Assembly (NCBI GenBank): GCA_002414905.1
Contig: DIAY01000124.1
Location: 1 to 9,519, forward strand
Length of the DNA stretch: 9,519 bases
Direction of reading: 5' to 3'
Source of the DNA: Holophagales bacterium UBA5066
GTDB taxonomy: Bacteria; Acidobacteriota; Thermoanaerobaculia; UBA5066
Positions 1-6,297 of the stretch are shown here, in pieces. Below the pieces are notes generated by a model, which saw nothing but the letters and a program-made list of their open reading frames with translations, ran no database searches and had not been told where the DNA came from. Position 1 is the first letter of the stretch, and the number at the start of each line of letters is the position of its first letter. The translations under genes were made by a program, and so were the position numbers.

Positions 1-647
1 TCCCGGATCGACTTCACGAGCGCGTTCGAGCCACGGGGGATGACGAGGTCGACGAGATCGTCGAGAGCGAGGAGCGCGTCGACCGACTCGCGGTCGGGAA
101 CCGACTGGACGGCGTCCCCGGGCAGTCCGGCCGCTAAGAGACCCGCCTGGATCGCCGCGACGAGCGCCGCCGTGCTCCGCGCCGCCTCGCGGCCTCCCTT
201 CAGGATCACGGCGTTCCCCGACTTGACCGCAAGGGCCGAGATCTGCGTCACGGCGTCGGGACGCGCCTCGAAGACGGCCGCCAGGACTCCGAGCGGGCAG
301 GAGACCTTCGAAAGGACGAGGCCGTCGTCGAGGAGGGTTCGAGTCAGGACGCGGCCGGTCGGGTCCGCGAGCGCCGCCACACCGCGGACTCCCTCGATCA
401 TCCCGGTGAGCTTCATCCCGTCGAGACGAAGACGCGAAAGCAGCGCCCCGGACATCTCGCCCCGGGCCACGAGGGGACTGGCGTCGGCCACGTCGGCGGC
501 GTTCGCCTCCAGGATCAGGCCGGCGTCGGTCTCGAGCCTCACGGCGATCGCCTCGAGGGCGGCGTTTTTCGTGGCTGGCGGGAGCGTGGAGAGGCGGCGA
601 GAGGCGGCCTTCGCGCTCTCGGCGACCATCCGGACGCCGGTGCTCAT
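1..647 (-). CDS. proA: Gamma-glutamyl phosphate reductase (glutamate-5-semialdehyde dehydrogenase), C-terminus cut by window start
   Basis: ProA performs the second step of proline synthesis, reducing gamma-glutamyl phosphate to glutamate-5-semialdehyde with NADPH in the cytoplasm. The first 215 residues are present, about half of the usual length of about 415. Family hallmarks are visible: the VFEARPDAVTQISALAVKSG stretch, then GNAVILKGGREA in the nucleotide-binding part, and DLVDLVIPRGSN near the cut. The catalytic cysteine region lies beyond the window edge and cannot be checked. The ATG at 647 is preceded by GGAGGAGG about 7 nt upstream, inside the last codons of proB. It overlaps the proB stop as ATGA, so the two genes are translationally coupled and made in sequence for one pathway. 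Identification is firm from the motifs and the partner gene. Confidence 0.96.
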   Translation of the reverse strand, partial: MSTGVRMVAESAKAASRRLSTLPPATKNAALEAIAVRLETDAGLILEANAADVADASPLVARGEMSGALLSRLRLDGMKLTGMIEGVRGVAALADPTGRVLTRTLLDDGLVLSKVSCPLGVLAAVFEARPDAVTQISALAVKSGNAVILKGGREAARSTAALVAAIQAGLLAAGLPGDAVQSVPDRESVDALLALDDLVDLVIPRGSNALVKSIR

Positions 648-1828
648 CCTGCCTCCTCCACATTCAGGACGACGTTGTTCCGCGTCACGAGCGCGTCGTA
701 GCCTTTCGGGGCTCCCCCCGTCGCCTCGTCCGAGCGATGGCCGACGAGCTTCTCGGCGTCCGCGCGGCCATAGTTGACCTGCCCGCGGGCCACCTCCGCC
801 CCGTCGCTCCCGAGGATTCTCACCACGTCCCCCTTTACGAATTCCCCCTCCAGGGCCGTTACGCCGGCGGGAAGGAGCGAAGCCTTCCCGGAGACGAGCG
901 CCGCGCGGGCGCCGTCGTTGACGCGGATCGCGCCGGACGGCAGGGCCGCCCAGGCGATCCAGCGCCGTTTCCCCGTGAGAGTGTGCTTCGGGAGGAAGAG
1001 GGTCCCGGCGTCGGCCCCGGAAAGGACCTCCTCGAGTACGCCGGGCCGGCGCCCGCTCGCGACGATCGCGAGGGCGCCGGAGGCGGTTGCGATGGCGGCA
1101 GCCTCGAGCTTCGTCGCCATGCCGCCTCGTCCCCGGGCTCCGGCCCCTTCGGCCAGAGCGCGGATCCCGGCGTTCACTTCCGCCACGACCGGAATGCGCC
1201 GCGCCGAACGGTTCCGGGCGGGGTTGGCGGTGTGGAGGCCATCGACATCGGAGAGGATGACGAGGAGATCCGCGCCGACCTTGCTCGCCACGAGTGCCGA
1301 GAGCCGGTCGTTGTCGCCGAAGACGTGGCCCGCCGAAGACTCCAGCTCGGCCGTCCCCACGGTGTCGTTCTCGTTCAGGACCGGGACGGCGCCAAGGGAG
1401 AGGAGCTCCTCGAGCGTGGCCCGAAGGGCGAGGTAGCGGCCGCGACTCGAGAAGTCGTCCTCGGTCAGGAGGACCTGCGCCGCGGTGACGCCGACTCTCT
1501 CGAAGGCCTCGGACCAGATCGACATGAGCCGTCCCTGGCCGATCGCCGCGCAGGCCTGCTTGAGGGCGAGCGTCTTCGGCCTTCCCGGCAGGCCCAGCCG
1601 CTTCGCCCCGAGGCCGACGGCCCCGGACGAGACGACCACCACCTCCCGCCCCTTCCGCCGCTCCCCGGCGATCGTCTCGATCAGGCCGTAGAGCCGCCCC
1701 AGTGCGAGGCCGCCGTCATCGCTCATCACGACGTTCGTCCCCAGCTTTACGACCACCCTGCGGGCGGCAGAGACGCGTGCGCGGGCCGCGGCGACCCGGG
1801 CCGCTGGAAACTCGATCTCAGGACTCAT
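644..1828 (-). CDS. proB: Glutamate 5-kinase with C-terminal PUA domain
   Basis: ProB phosphorylates L-glutamate to gamma-glutamyl phosphate, the first and usually proline-inhibited step of proline synthesis. The 394-residue product has the amino-acid-kinase fold: VVVKLGTNVV (residues 25-34), VVVVSSGAVGLGAKRLGL (63-80), AAIGQGRLMSIW (94-105), VLLTEDDF (119-126), VPVLNENDTVGTAE (148-161), FGDNDRLSALVA (170-181), LSDVDGLHTANP (192-203) and RGRGGMATKLEAA (232-244). A PUA domain fills roughly residues 297-370, matching the long bacterial form. It starts about 20 residues before the first conserved strand, so a slightly later start is conceivable. Upstream of the ATG, GGGGAG is 13 nt away, which is too far for a good ribosome-binding site. 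The stop overlaps the proA start by 4 nt. Confidence 0.96.
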   Translation of the reverse strand: MSPEIEFPAARVAAARARVSAARRVVVKLGTNVVMSDDGGLALGRLYGLIETIAGERRKGREVVVVSSGAVGLGAKRLGLPGRPKTLALKQACAAIGQGRLMSIWSEAFERVGVTAAQVLLTEDDFSSRGRYLALRATLEELLSLGAVPVLNENDTVGTAELESSAGHVFGDNDRLSALVASKVGADLLVILSDVDGLHTANPARNRSARRIPVVAEVNAGIRALAEGAGARGRGGMATKLEAAAIATASGALAIVASGRRPGVLEEVLSGADAGTLFLPKHTLTGKRRWIAWAALPSGAIRVNDGARAALVSGKASLLPAGVTALEGEFVKGDVVRILGSDGAEVARGQVNYGRADAEKLVGHRSDEATGGAPKGYDALVTRNNVVLNVEEAG

Positions 1829-1892
1829 GGCGGAATCGTAGCTCCCCGGCGCCGAACCGGACGAGGGACGGTTCCGTTCCCCCCTTCCGGCC

Positions 1893-1898
1893 TAGAAT
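1893..1898 (+). promoter_or_regulatory. Putative -10 element TAGAAT of the serA-like gene
   Basis: TAGAAT is one base from the bacterial consensus TATAAT and stands out as AT-rich in GC-rich surroundings. It lies 43 nt before the ATG at 1942, leaving room for a 5' leader with the AGGAGG site. The preceding bases GCC are shared with the hexamer upstream of the cyclase gene. CCGGC (1887-1891) and GCCGG (1903-1907) form an inverted repeat around it that could be an operator. Confidence 0.45.
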
Positions 1899-1905
1899 GC
1901 CTGCC

Positions 1906-1921
1906 GGGCGCCGCGGCGCCC
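1906..1921. repeat. Perfect 16-bp GC palindrome in the serA-like leader
   Basis: GGGCGCCGCGGCGCCC reads identically on both strands. It lies between the TAGAAT hexamer and the AGGAGG site of the dehydrogenase gene, so it could be a dimeric repressor operator or, in RNA, a small hairpin. In such GC-rich DNA a chance origin is possible. Confidence 0.5.
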
Positions 1922-1930
1922 GAACTCACC

Positions 1931-1936
1931 AGGAGG
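1931..1936 (+). promoter_or_regulatory. Strong ribosome-binding site AGGAGG
   Basis: AGGAGG is followed after 5 nt by the ATG at 1942. It fixes the start of the serA-like gene and rules out the longer open frame that begins upstream inside antisense proB. Confidence 0.85.
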
Positions 1937-1941
1937 AAGAG

Positions 1942-2817
1942 ATGAAGATCCTGATCGCCGACGCCTTCGATGACTCCCTCCCCGACCGCCTCGCGGCTTT
2001 CGGCGAGGTCACGACGGACCCGGCGAAGTCTGCCGAGGCGGAGATCCTTCTCGTTCGGTCGAAGACGAAGGTTACGAAAGAGTACCTCGCGGCCGCCCCG
2101 AACCTGAAACTCATCATCCGGGGCGGCGTAGGCCTCGACAACATCGACGTCGAAACGGCCCGCTCGAAGGGAATCGAGGTCAAGAACACCCCCCGCGCCT
2201 CGTCCGTCGCCGTCGCGGAGCTGACGGTCGCGCTGATGCTCGCCGTTCCGAACCGGATCATCGAGGGGCACAACGGCATCAAGGACGGGAAGTTCCTGAA
2301 GAAGGAGCTGAAGCGGACCGAGCTCTACGGCAAGACGCTCGGCCTTCTCGGAGCCGGCCTCATCGGGACCGAGGTCGCCCGCCGCGCCATCGCCTTCGGG
2401 ATGCACGTCGTGGCGCACGACCACTACATCTCCAACCACGCCCTCGCCGACATGGTCGAGGACGACGACGAGCTCTTCGCCGTCTCCGACTTCATCTCGA
2501 TCCACCTGCCGCTCACCCCCGAGACGAAGGGGATGATCAACAAGAACGCGATCGCGAAGATGAAGGACGGAGTCGTCATCGTCAACACCGCCCGTGGCAA
2601 GGTCGTCGTCGAGCAGGACATCGCCGATGCGCTGGAGACCGGGAAGATCCGCGCCTACGCGACCGACGTCTTCTACAGCGATCCGCCCGACCCGTCGTGC
2701 CCGCTGCTCACCGCCCCGAACGTCATCATGACGCCGCACATCGGCGGCTCCTCGAAGGAGAACCTCCTCCGGATCGGAGACAACGTCATCGACATCATGA
2801 AGAAGTGGAAGCGCTGA
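1942..2817 (+). CDS. D-3-phosphoglycerate dehydrogenase-like 2-hydroxyacid dehydrogenase, short form (serA-like)
   Basis: The 291-residue product belongs to the D-isomer-specific 2-hydroxyacid dehydrogenases and most resembles short 3-phosphoglycerate dehydrogenases, which oxidise 3-phosphoglycerate with NAD+ in serine synthesis. Visible are RGGVGLDNIDVETARSKGI (60-78), the nucleotide-binding GLLGAGLIG (134-142) with acidic D160 at the end of the next strand (suggesting NAD rather than NADP), VNTARG with catalytic R218, and TPHIGGSS with catalytic H266. The usual catalytic Glu in DVFxxEP is Asp here (D247 in DVFYSDPP). There is no C-terminal ACT or ASB regulatory domain, so serine feedback is not expected. 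Start chosen from AGGAGG 5 nt before the ATG. The next gene overlaps its 3' end. No serC or serB lies nearby, so another 2-hydroxyacid substrate is possible. Confidence 0.88.
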   Translation: MKILIADAFDDSLPDRLAAFGEVTTDPAKSAEAEILLVRSKTKVTKEYLAAAPNLKLIIRGGVGLDNIDVETARSKGIEVKNTPRASSVAVAELTVALMLAVPNRIIEGHNGIKDGKFLKKELKRTELYGKTLGLLGAGLIGTEVARRAIAFGMHVVAHDHYISNHALADMVEDDDELFAVSDFISIHLPLTPETKGMINKNAIAKMKDGVVIVNTARGKVVVEQDIADALETGKIRAYATDVFYSDPPDPSCPLLTAPNVIMTPHIGGSSKENLLRIGDNVIDIMKKWKR

Positions 2818-3761
2818 CGGCACGATCCTTCTCGCGTGTCCTGGTCGGGACGGCGGCCCTTCTCGGGGCCGCCGTCGCCGTTTCGGCGCCTCCCCGCCTC
2901 CTCGTCGAGGCACCTCCCGAACTCGCCGCGTACGCGCGGGAGGTGGATCGGCTCGACTCGAAGGTCTTCGTTCCGGCGATGGAGCTGACGGGTCTCTGGG
3001 AGCCGGGCGACGTTCGGGTGCTCATCACTCCGGAGGGAAGCCCGCTCGCACGGCGCGCTCCCGCCTGGGCCGTCGCGTACGCCGACCCGCCTGCGGGGGC
3101 GGTCGTCCTGATACCGACCCGGACCCCGGCCTGGCCGGACGACGGCCTCCCGGACGTCGTGAGGCACGAAGTGGCCCACGTCCTGACGTTCCGGGCCGCA
3201 GGCGGGCGGATGACCCCGCGCTGGTTCGACGAGGGTCTCGCGATGGCCGCGGGGCGCGAGCGACTGATCGAGGACGACGTCCGCGAGGCCCTCGCCATCC
3301 TGATCGGGCCGCGCCTGAGGTTTGCGCAGGTGGACACCCTCTTCCAGGGTGGCCGCGGCGACGCGAACCGGGCGTACTCACTTTCCTCCGCATTCTTCGG
3401 GGATCTCCTCGCCCGCCACGGGACGAACTTCCCGCAGCGGGTCCTGCGCAGGATGGCCGAGGGCCAGCCTTTCGAGGAGGCTTTTCGCAGCGCCACGGGC
3501 CTCGCCTTCCGCGACGAGACGTCCGTCTTCTGGACGTCTCGTCGAAGCCCGGAACGCTGGCTGCCCATCCTGACGTCGACGGCCGCCGTGTGGCTCGCGA
3601 TCGTCCTCCTCGCGGCCTGGGCGGTGCAGGTCGCCCGGGGAAGGCGCGCCGCGCGACTCGCGGCCTGGGAAATCGAGGAGCGGGCTGCGTTACGGGACGA
3701 ACCGCTCGAGCCCGGACTTCCCGAGAACGACGACCTCGGGGACCCGCCTCTCGTCCACTGA
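2805..3761 (+). CDS. Membrane-anchored MA-family (gluzincin) zinc metalloprotease-like protein
   Basis: The protein (318 residues from the GTG at 2805) has a positively charged N-terminus and a hydrophobic stretch (about 11-28) that looks like a signal peptide or anchor. A catalytic region follows with HEVAH (121-125) and FDEGLA (141-146): two zinc-ligand His, the catalytic Glu and a third ligand Glu143 17 residues after the second His, as in peptidase_MA-like gluzincins. A second hydrophobic segment (about 253-275) followed by RGRRAARLAAW implies a C-terminal membrane anchor with a short charged cytoplasmic tail. The catalytic part is probably outside the cytoplasmic membrane. The start is inferred: the open frame runs further back into the preceding gene, but GTG 2805 gives a sensible signal sequence and a 13-nt overlap with the dehydrogenase stop. 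No good ribosome-binding site is seen, so coupling is likely. The substrate is unknown. Confidence 0.8.
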   Translation: MEALTARSFSRVLVGTAALLGAAVAVSAPPRLLVEAPPELAAYAREVDRLDSKVFVPAMELTGLWEPGDVRVLITPEGSPLARRAPAWAVAYADPPAGAVVLIPTRTPAWPDDGLPDVVRHEVAHVLTFRAAGGRMTPRWFDEGLAMAAGRERLIEDDVREALAILIGPRLRFAQVDTLFQGGRGDANRAYSLSSAFFGDLLARHGTNFPQRVLRRMAEGQPFEEAFRSATGLAFRDETSVFWTSRRSPERWLPILTSTAAVWLAIVLLAAWAVQVARGRRAARLAAWEIEERAALRDEPLEPGLPENDDLGDPPLVH

Positions 3762-3779
3762 CGGGTCGAAAGCCACCCG
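3762..3779. terminator. Weak hairpin between convergent genes
   Basis: CGGGT (3762-3766) and ACCCG (3775-3779) can pair around an 8-nt loop in the 32-bp gap between the protease stop and the DUF2752 stop. No T-tract follows on either strand, so it is a weak terminator candidate, supported mainly by its place between convergent genes. Confidence 0.25.
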
Positions 3780-3793
3780 GCGCCACCCCCGGA

Positions 3794-4222
3794 TCACCGC
3801 CCGTCGAGGAAGACCCAGGCCCAGTTCACGGCGACCGCGGTCACCAGCCCGACCCGAGCTGCGACGGAGAGCGTTCGCGGTTCGGGGACACCACGGCCCG
3901 AGAAAGCCCATACGGCCGCCACGAAGCCTCCGGCCACGAACAGCAGCGCCGCCAACGAGAAGAGCGGGTTCGAGACGAACGCGGTGGACAGGTCGAGCCG
4001 GGTGAGGGCGAGTGCCGCCCGTCCGCTCCCGCACGCCGGACAGGGAATGCCCGCGAGGGCCTTCATCGGGCAGGGCAGGAGCGCCGAAGCGAACCGGGAG
4101 ACGAGGCCCGGTGCTGCCAGGCCGAGAGCGGCCGCCGAGAGGGCGGCCGCTCCCCAGAGAAAACCGAGCTGCACTGCGGCCCGACGCTCGGGGAGACCGG
4201 CCGCCGTCTCACCGGCTTCCAT
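3794..4222 (-). CDS. DUF2752 family small membrane protein
   Basis: The 142-residue protein carries the DUF2752 signature: Cys51 in LLPCPMKALAGIPCP and CPACGSGRA (61-69), close to the family pattern CPxCGxTR, with Ser-Gly in place of the commoner Ser-Thr. About three hydrophobic segments (20-42, 83-108, 119-138) flank the cysteine motif, so it is an integral membrane protein. The family has no established function; the cysteine cluster suggests metal binding or a redox role, which is inference. It starts 7 nt after the stop of the YIP1-family gene with no clear ribosome-binding site, so the two form one translationally linked pair. The N-terminal 18 residues are hydrophilic. Confidence 0.82.
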   Translation of the reverse strand: MEAGETAAGLPERRAAVQLGFLWGAAALSAAALGLAAPGLVSRFASALLPCPMKALAGIPCPACGSGRAALALTRLDLSTAFVSNPLFSLAALLFVAGGFVAAVWAFSGRGVPEPRTLSVAARVGLVTAVAVNWAWVFLDGR

Positions 4223-4229
4223 CGTGCCG

Positions 4230-4991
4230 TCAGTGACCCGCGAAGGCCGCCGCGAGACCTCCGATCACGAGTGCCGCGACGACACCGATGCAGAGGCAGC
4301 AGAACAGAAGCGGAATCAGGATCCCTGCGATCGCCTTGCCCTGCGTCGTCCGGTGCATCCGGACGGCCCCCATCACCATCAGGATCAGACCCCAGACGAC
4401 CGCAGCGAGACCTCCGACGAACGGGATGATGTTCGCAAGGTTGGAAACGGAAGAATAGGCGACCGTCCGGAACGTCCCCTCGAAGCCCGAGGTCGAGTCT
4501 TTCGTCGCTCCCACGATCAGGAAGCTGACGTGGTAGATCGCCGCGCCCACGAAGAGCCCGATGAGGACGAAGATCGGAGCGAGACCGACCTGGATCAGGA
4601 GAACGCTGGCGTTCGTCGCCATCGCTCCCCCGAGCTTCTCCTTCATCTCCGGCGGGAGGAACGCCGTCCAGGCCTGTCCGAAAAGCCCGCTCCAGACGCT
4701 GGAGACGGCGATGCCGATCCACGAGACGAGGATCGCAAAGATGAGCGGCTCGGCGTAGTCGCCCTTCTCCTTCGTCCGTCGCCACGCGTCGGCGGGATTC
4801 GTGATGAAGAGCTTGATCGTCTCGAGGAACGCGTTGAAGAACCCCAGCTCCGACCGCCGCTCCCAGGGAAGGCTCTCCCGCGGGGAGTCGCTGTACGGCG
4901 GCGGGACCCACCCGCCGCCGGCCGGAGGAGGCGCAGGCGGAAGCGGAGGCATGGGCGGAAGCGGAGGGATGCCCGGGGTATCGCTCGACAT
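4230..4991 (-). CDS. YIP1-family multi-pass membrane protein with proline-rich N-terminus
   Basis: The 253-residue protein begins with a Pro/Gly-rich, low-complexity segment (residues 7-33, repeated PPLPPM and PPLPPA), followed by FFNAFLETIKLFITNPADAWRR (51-72), typical of the lead-in to bacterial YIP1 domains. Four or five hydrophobic segments (about 83-101, 128-155, 183-208, 218-247) place it in the cytoplasmic membrane. The FIGxxxF-like helices and the ANIIPFVGGLAAVVWGLILM stretch (186-205) fit the Yip1/YIF1 fold. Bacterial members have no firm function. AAAGGAG, 6 nt before the ATG, fixes the start. The gene is first of a pair with DUF2752. Repeat copy A lies immediately upstream (5014-5033), so its promoter region contains or abuts that repeat. 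Confidence 0.82.
   Translation of the reverse strand: MSSDTPGIPPLPPMPPLPPAPPPAGGGWVPPPYSDSPRESLPWERRSELGFFNAFLETIKLFITNPADAWRRTKEKGDYAEPLIFAILVSWIGIAVSSVWSGLFGQAWTAFLPPEMKEKLGGAMATNASVLLIQVGLAPIFVLIGLFVGAAIYHVSFLIVGATKDSTSGFEGTFRTVAYSSVSNLANIIPFVGGLAAVVWGLILMVMGAVRMHRTTQGKAIAGILIPLLFCCLCIGVVAALVIGGLAAAFAGH
4936..4967 (-). repeat. 18-bp period direct repeat encoding the Pro-rich tail
   Basis: On the plus strand GGCGGAAGCGGAGG occurs at 4936-4949 and again at 4954-4967. It is the coding repeat behind the six-residue PPLPPM/PPLPPA units of the YIP1-family protein and probably arose by slippage. Confidence 0.75.
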
Positions 4992-5013
4992 GTCGTGCTC
5001 CTTTGAACGTCAA

Positions 5014-5033
5014 GGGGTCAGGTCTTGATTTTC
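5014..5033 (+). repeat. RAYT-associated repeat, copy A (20 bp)
   Basis: GGGGTCAGGTCTTGATTTTC matches the first 20 bases of copies B (5715-5738) and C (7255-7278, opposite strand). It lies in the 77-bp gap between the SDR stop and the YIP1-family start, in the same orientation as copy B. After base 20 it diverges (TACTCTACG instead of CATT), so it is the shorter member of the family. Confidence 0.9.
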
Positions 5034-5068
5034 TACTCTACGACCCGGGAGTGCGGCGCTTCGCCCGC

Positions 5069-5737
5069 TCAGGCCCCGAGCCGGTGGATCTCGTCGTTCT
5101 CCACGATTCGCACGCCCGTGAGTATGCCTTCAGCCACCGCAGCCATCGCGGCGGCGACCACCTCCGCCGGAACCGGCTTCCAGCGCGAGAGCGGCCCGGC
5201 CATCGCCCACGAGACGAGACCCGATGCGACGATCGCCACGCGCTCGGCGGGCCGGCTTTCCGACCGTTCGCCGACGAGCAGCGACGGTCGGAAGAGGGCG
5301 ACCCCGTCGAAGCCGGCGGACTTCACCGCCTCCTCCGCCTCGCCCTTCGTCCGGTTATAGAAGACCTTCGACCGCGGGTCCGCCCCGAGGGCGCTCACGA
5401 GGAGGAAGCGGGTCGCCCCGGCGCGGCGCGCGAGTCGCGCAAAGGCGGCCACGGCCTCGACGTCGACTGCGCGGAACGCGGCCTCGGAGCCAGCCTTCGC
5501 GATCGTCGTTCCGAGCGCGCAGAACGCCGTCCGAGCACGCGGCACCGCAAGGCCGTCGAGCCGCCCGAAATCCGCCACGACCTCTTTGACCCGTCCGCTC
5601 CCGATTCCGAGCGGCCGCCGCACGACGGCCACCACTCCCGGCCCTGCTTCGTCGTCGAGCAGCCGCCGCACCAGCGCCCTGCCCACCAGCCCGCTCGCGC
5701 CGGCGACCAGGAACGGGGTCAGGTCTTGATTTTCCAT
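5069..5737 (-). CDS. NAD(P)-binding atypical SDR protein (HTATIP2-like oxidoreductase)
   Basis: This 222-residue Rossmann-fold protein has the N-terminal dinucleotide motif GASGLVG (13-19), a VVR at the end of strand 2 (38-40), CALGTTIAKAGS (73-84), the strand ending VSALGAD with Ser115, and Y127-x3-K131 in FYNRTKGEAE. These place it among atypical or extended SDRs of the HTATIP2 type, which lack a well-defined substrate; an NADPH-linked reductase or epimerase role is only a family guess. Its ATG lies inside repeat copy B, and the first eight residues (MENQDLTP) are encoded entirely by that repeat. The start overlaps the macrodomain stop as TAATG, with no separate ribosome-binding site, so translation should depend on the upstream gene. 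The core fold begins at Phe9, so the repeat-encoded part is an added leader. Confidence 0.85.
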   Translation of the reverse strand: MENQDLTPFLVAGASGLVGRALVRRLLDDEAGPGVVAVVRRPLGIGSGRVKEVVADFGRLDGLAVPRARTAFCALGTTIAKAGSEAAFRAVDVEAVAAFARLARRAGATRFLLVSALGADPRSKVFYNRTKGEAEEAVKSAGFDGVALFRPSLLVGERSESRPAERVAIVASGLVSWAMAGPLSRWKPVPAEVVAAAMAAVAEGILTGVRIVENDEIHRLGA

Positions 5738-5738
5738 T
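5715..5738 (+). repeat. RAYT-associated repeat, copy B (24 bp)
   Basis: The first 20 bases equal copy A. All 24 equal copy C in inverted orientation. Read on the minus strand it contains an ATG and an open frame for MENQDLTP, used as the start of the SDR gene. The macrodomain stop TAA overlaps its inner end. Confidence 0.92.
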
Positions 5739-6297
5739 ATGGTGAACCGGTCATCGCCGCCCGGTACGTCTCGAGATCCCGAGCGCTGAACGTGACGGCC
5801 TTCACGGTCTTCACGTTTGTGGCCGTGGCGAGGAAGGCCCGGATCTCACGAACCGCGATGCGGCAGGCCCGTTCGATCGGGAAGCCGTAGATCCCGGTCG
5901 AGATCGAAGGAAACGCGACGCTCGCCAGGCCGGCCTCCTCGGCAAGCCGCAGCGATTCCCGGTAGCAGCTCGCCAGGGTCTCGTCCTCCCCTGCGAGGCC
6001 GCCGCCCCAGATCGGGCCGACGGTGTGAATGACGTGTCGGGCAGGGAGCCGGTACCCCTTCGTCATTCGCGCACTTCCCGGCGGACAGCCACCGAGCCTG
6101 CGGCATTCTTCGAGCAGGCCGGGCCCGGCCGCACGGTGAATCGCGCCGTCGACACCGCCCCCACCCAGGAGAGACGAGTTCGCGGCGTTCACGATCGCGT
6201 CCACCCCCTCGCACGTGAGGTCGCCCTGGACGACGACGAGGCCCCGCCCCGCCGAGCCGCCGTCGCCGGCCGCAGTCGCTGCGCCGGCCGCGCCCAT
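5737..6297 (-). CDS. MacroD/YmdB-type macrodomain protein (probable ADP-ribosyl hydrolase)
   Basis: The 186-residue protein is a nearly complete MacroD-class macrodomain: VVQGDLT (22-28), VDAIVNAANSSLLGGGGVDGAIH (32-54), LGGCPPGSA (68-76), LPARHVIHTVGPIW (84-97), VAFPSISTGIYGFP (127-140). N40 and D50 align with E. coli YmdB residues N25 and D35. Members of this class remove ADP-ribose from proteins or nucleic acids or deacetylate O-acetyl-ADP-ribose. Its ATG overlaps the transposase stop as TGATG, and GAGAGG lies about 5 nt upstream. The open frame continues upstream to 6786 inside the transposase gene, but that part is not macrodomain-like. The Gly/Ala-rich first 18 residues are probably disordered. 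Its TAA overlaps the SDR start and borders repeat B. What it acts on here is unknown. Confidence 0.9.
   Translation of the reverse strand: MGAAGAATAAGDGGSAGRGLVVVQGDLTCEGVDAIVNAANSSLLGGGGVDGAIHRAAGPGLLEECRRLGGCPPGSARMTKGYRLPARHVIHTVGPIWGGGLAGEDETLASCYRESLRLAEEAGLASVAFPSISTGIYGFPIERACRIAVREIRAFLATATNVKTVKAVTFSARDLETYRAAMTGSP

Larger units (their letters stand above)
1829..1941. promoter_or_regulatory. Divergent intergenic region between proB and the serA-like gene
   Basis: These 113 bp separate the minus-strand proBA operon from the plus-strand dehydrogenase, so both promoters must lie here or run into the genes. On the plus strand there is TAGAAT (1893-1898), a palindrome (1906-1921) and an AGGAGG ribosome-binding site. 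On the minus strand TACGAT (1840-1835) sits 6 nt before the proB ATG and could be the -10 box of a leaderless transcript. No convincing -35 hexamer was found for either direction. Confidence 0.55.

Noticed and set aside
737..1945. 402-codon open frame antisense to proB on the plus strand
   Set aside because: Arg/Gly/Asp-rich, no recognisable motif, and it lies opposite a clearly real proB; GC-rich codon bias on the coding strand keeps antisense frames open.
3984..5006. 340-codon plus-strand frame opposite the DUF2752 and YIP1-family genes
   Set aside because: Highly charged and low in complexity, antisense to two genes with clear membrane-protein character and a good ribosome-binding site.
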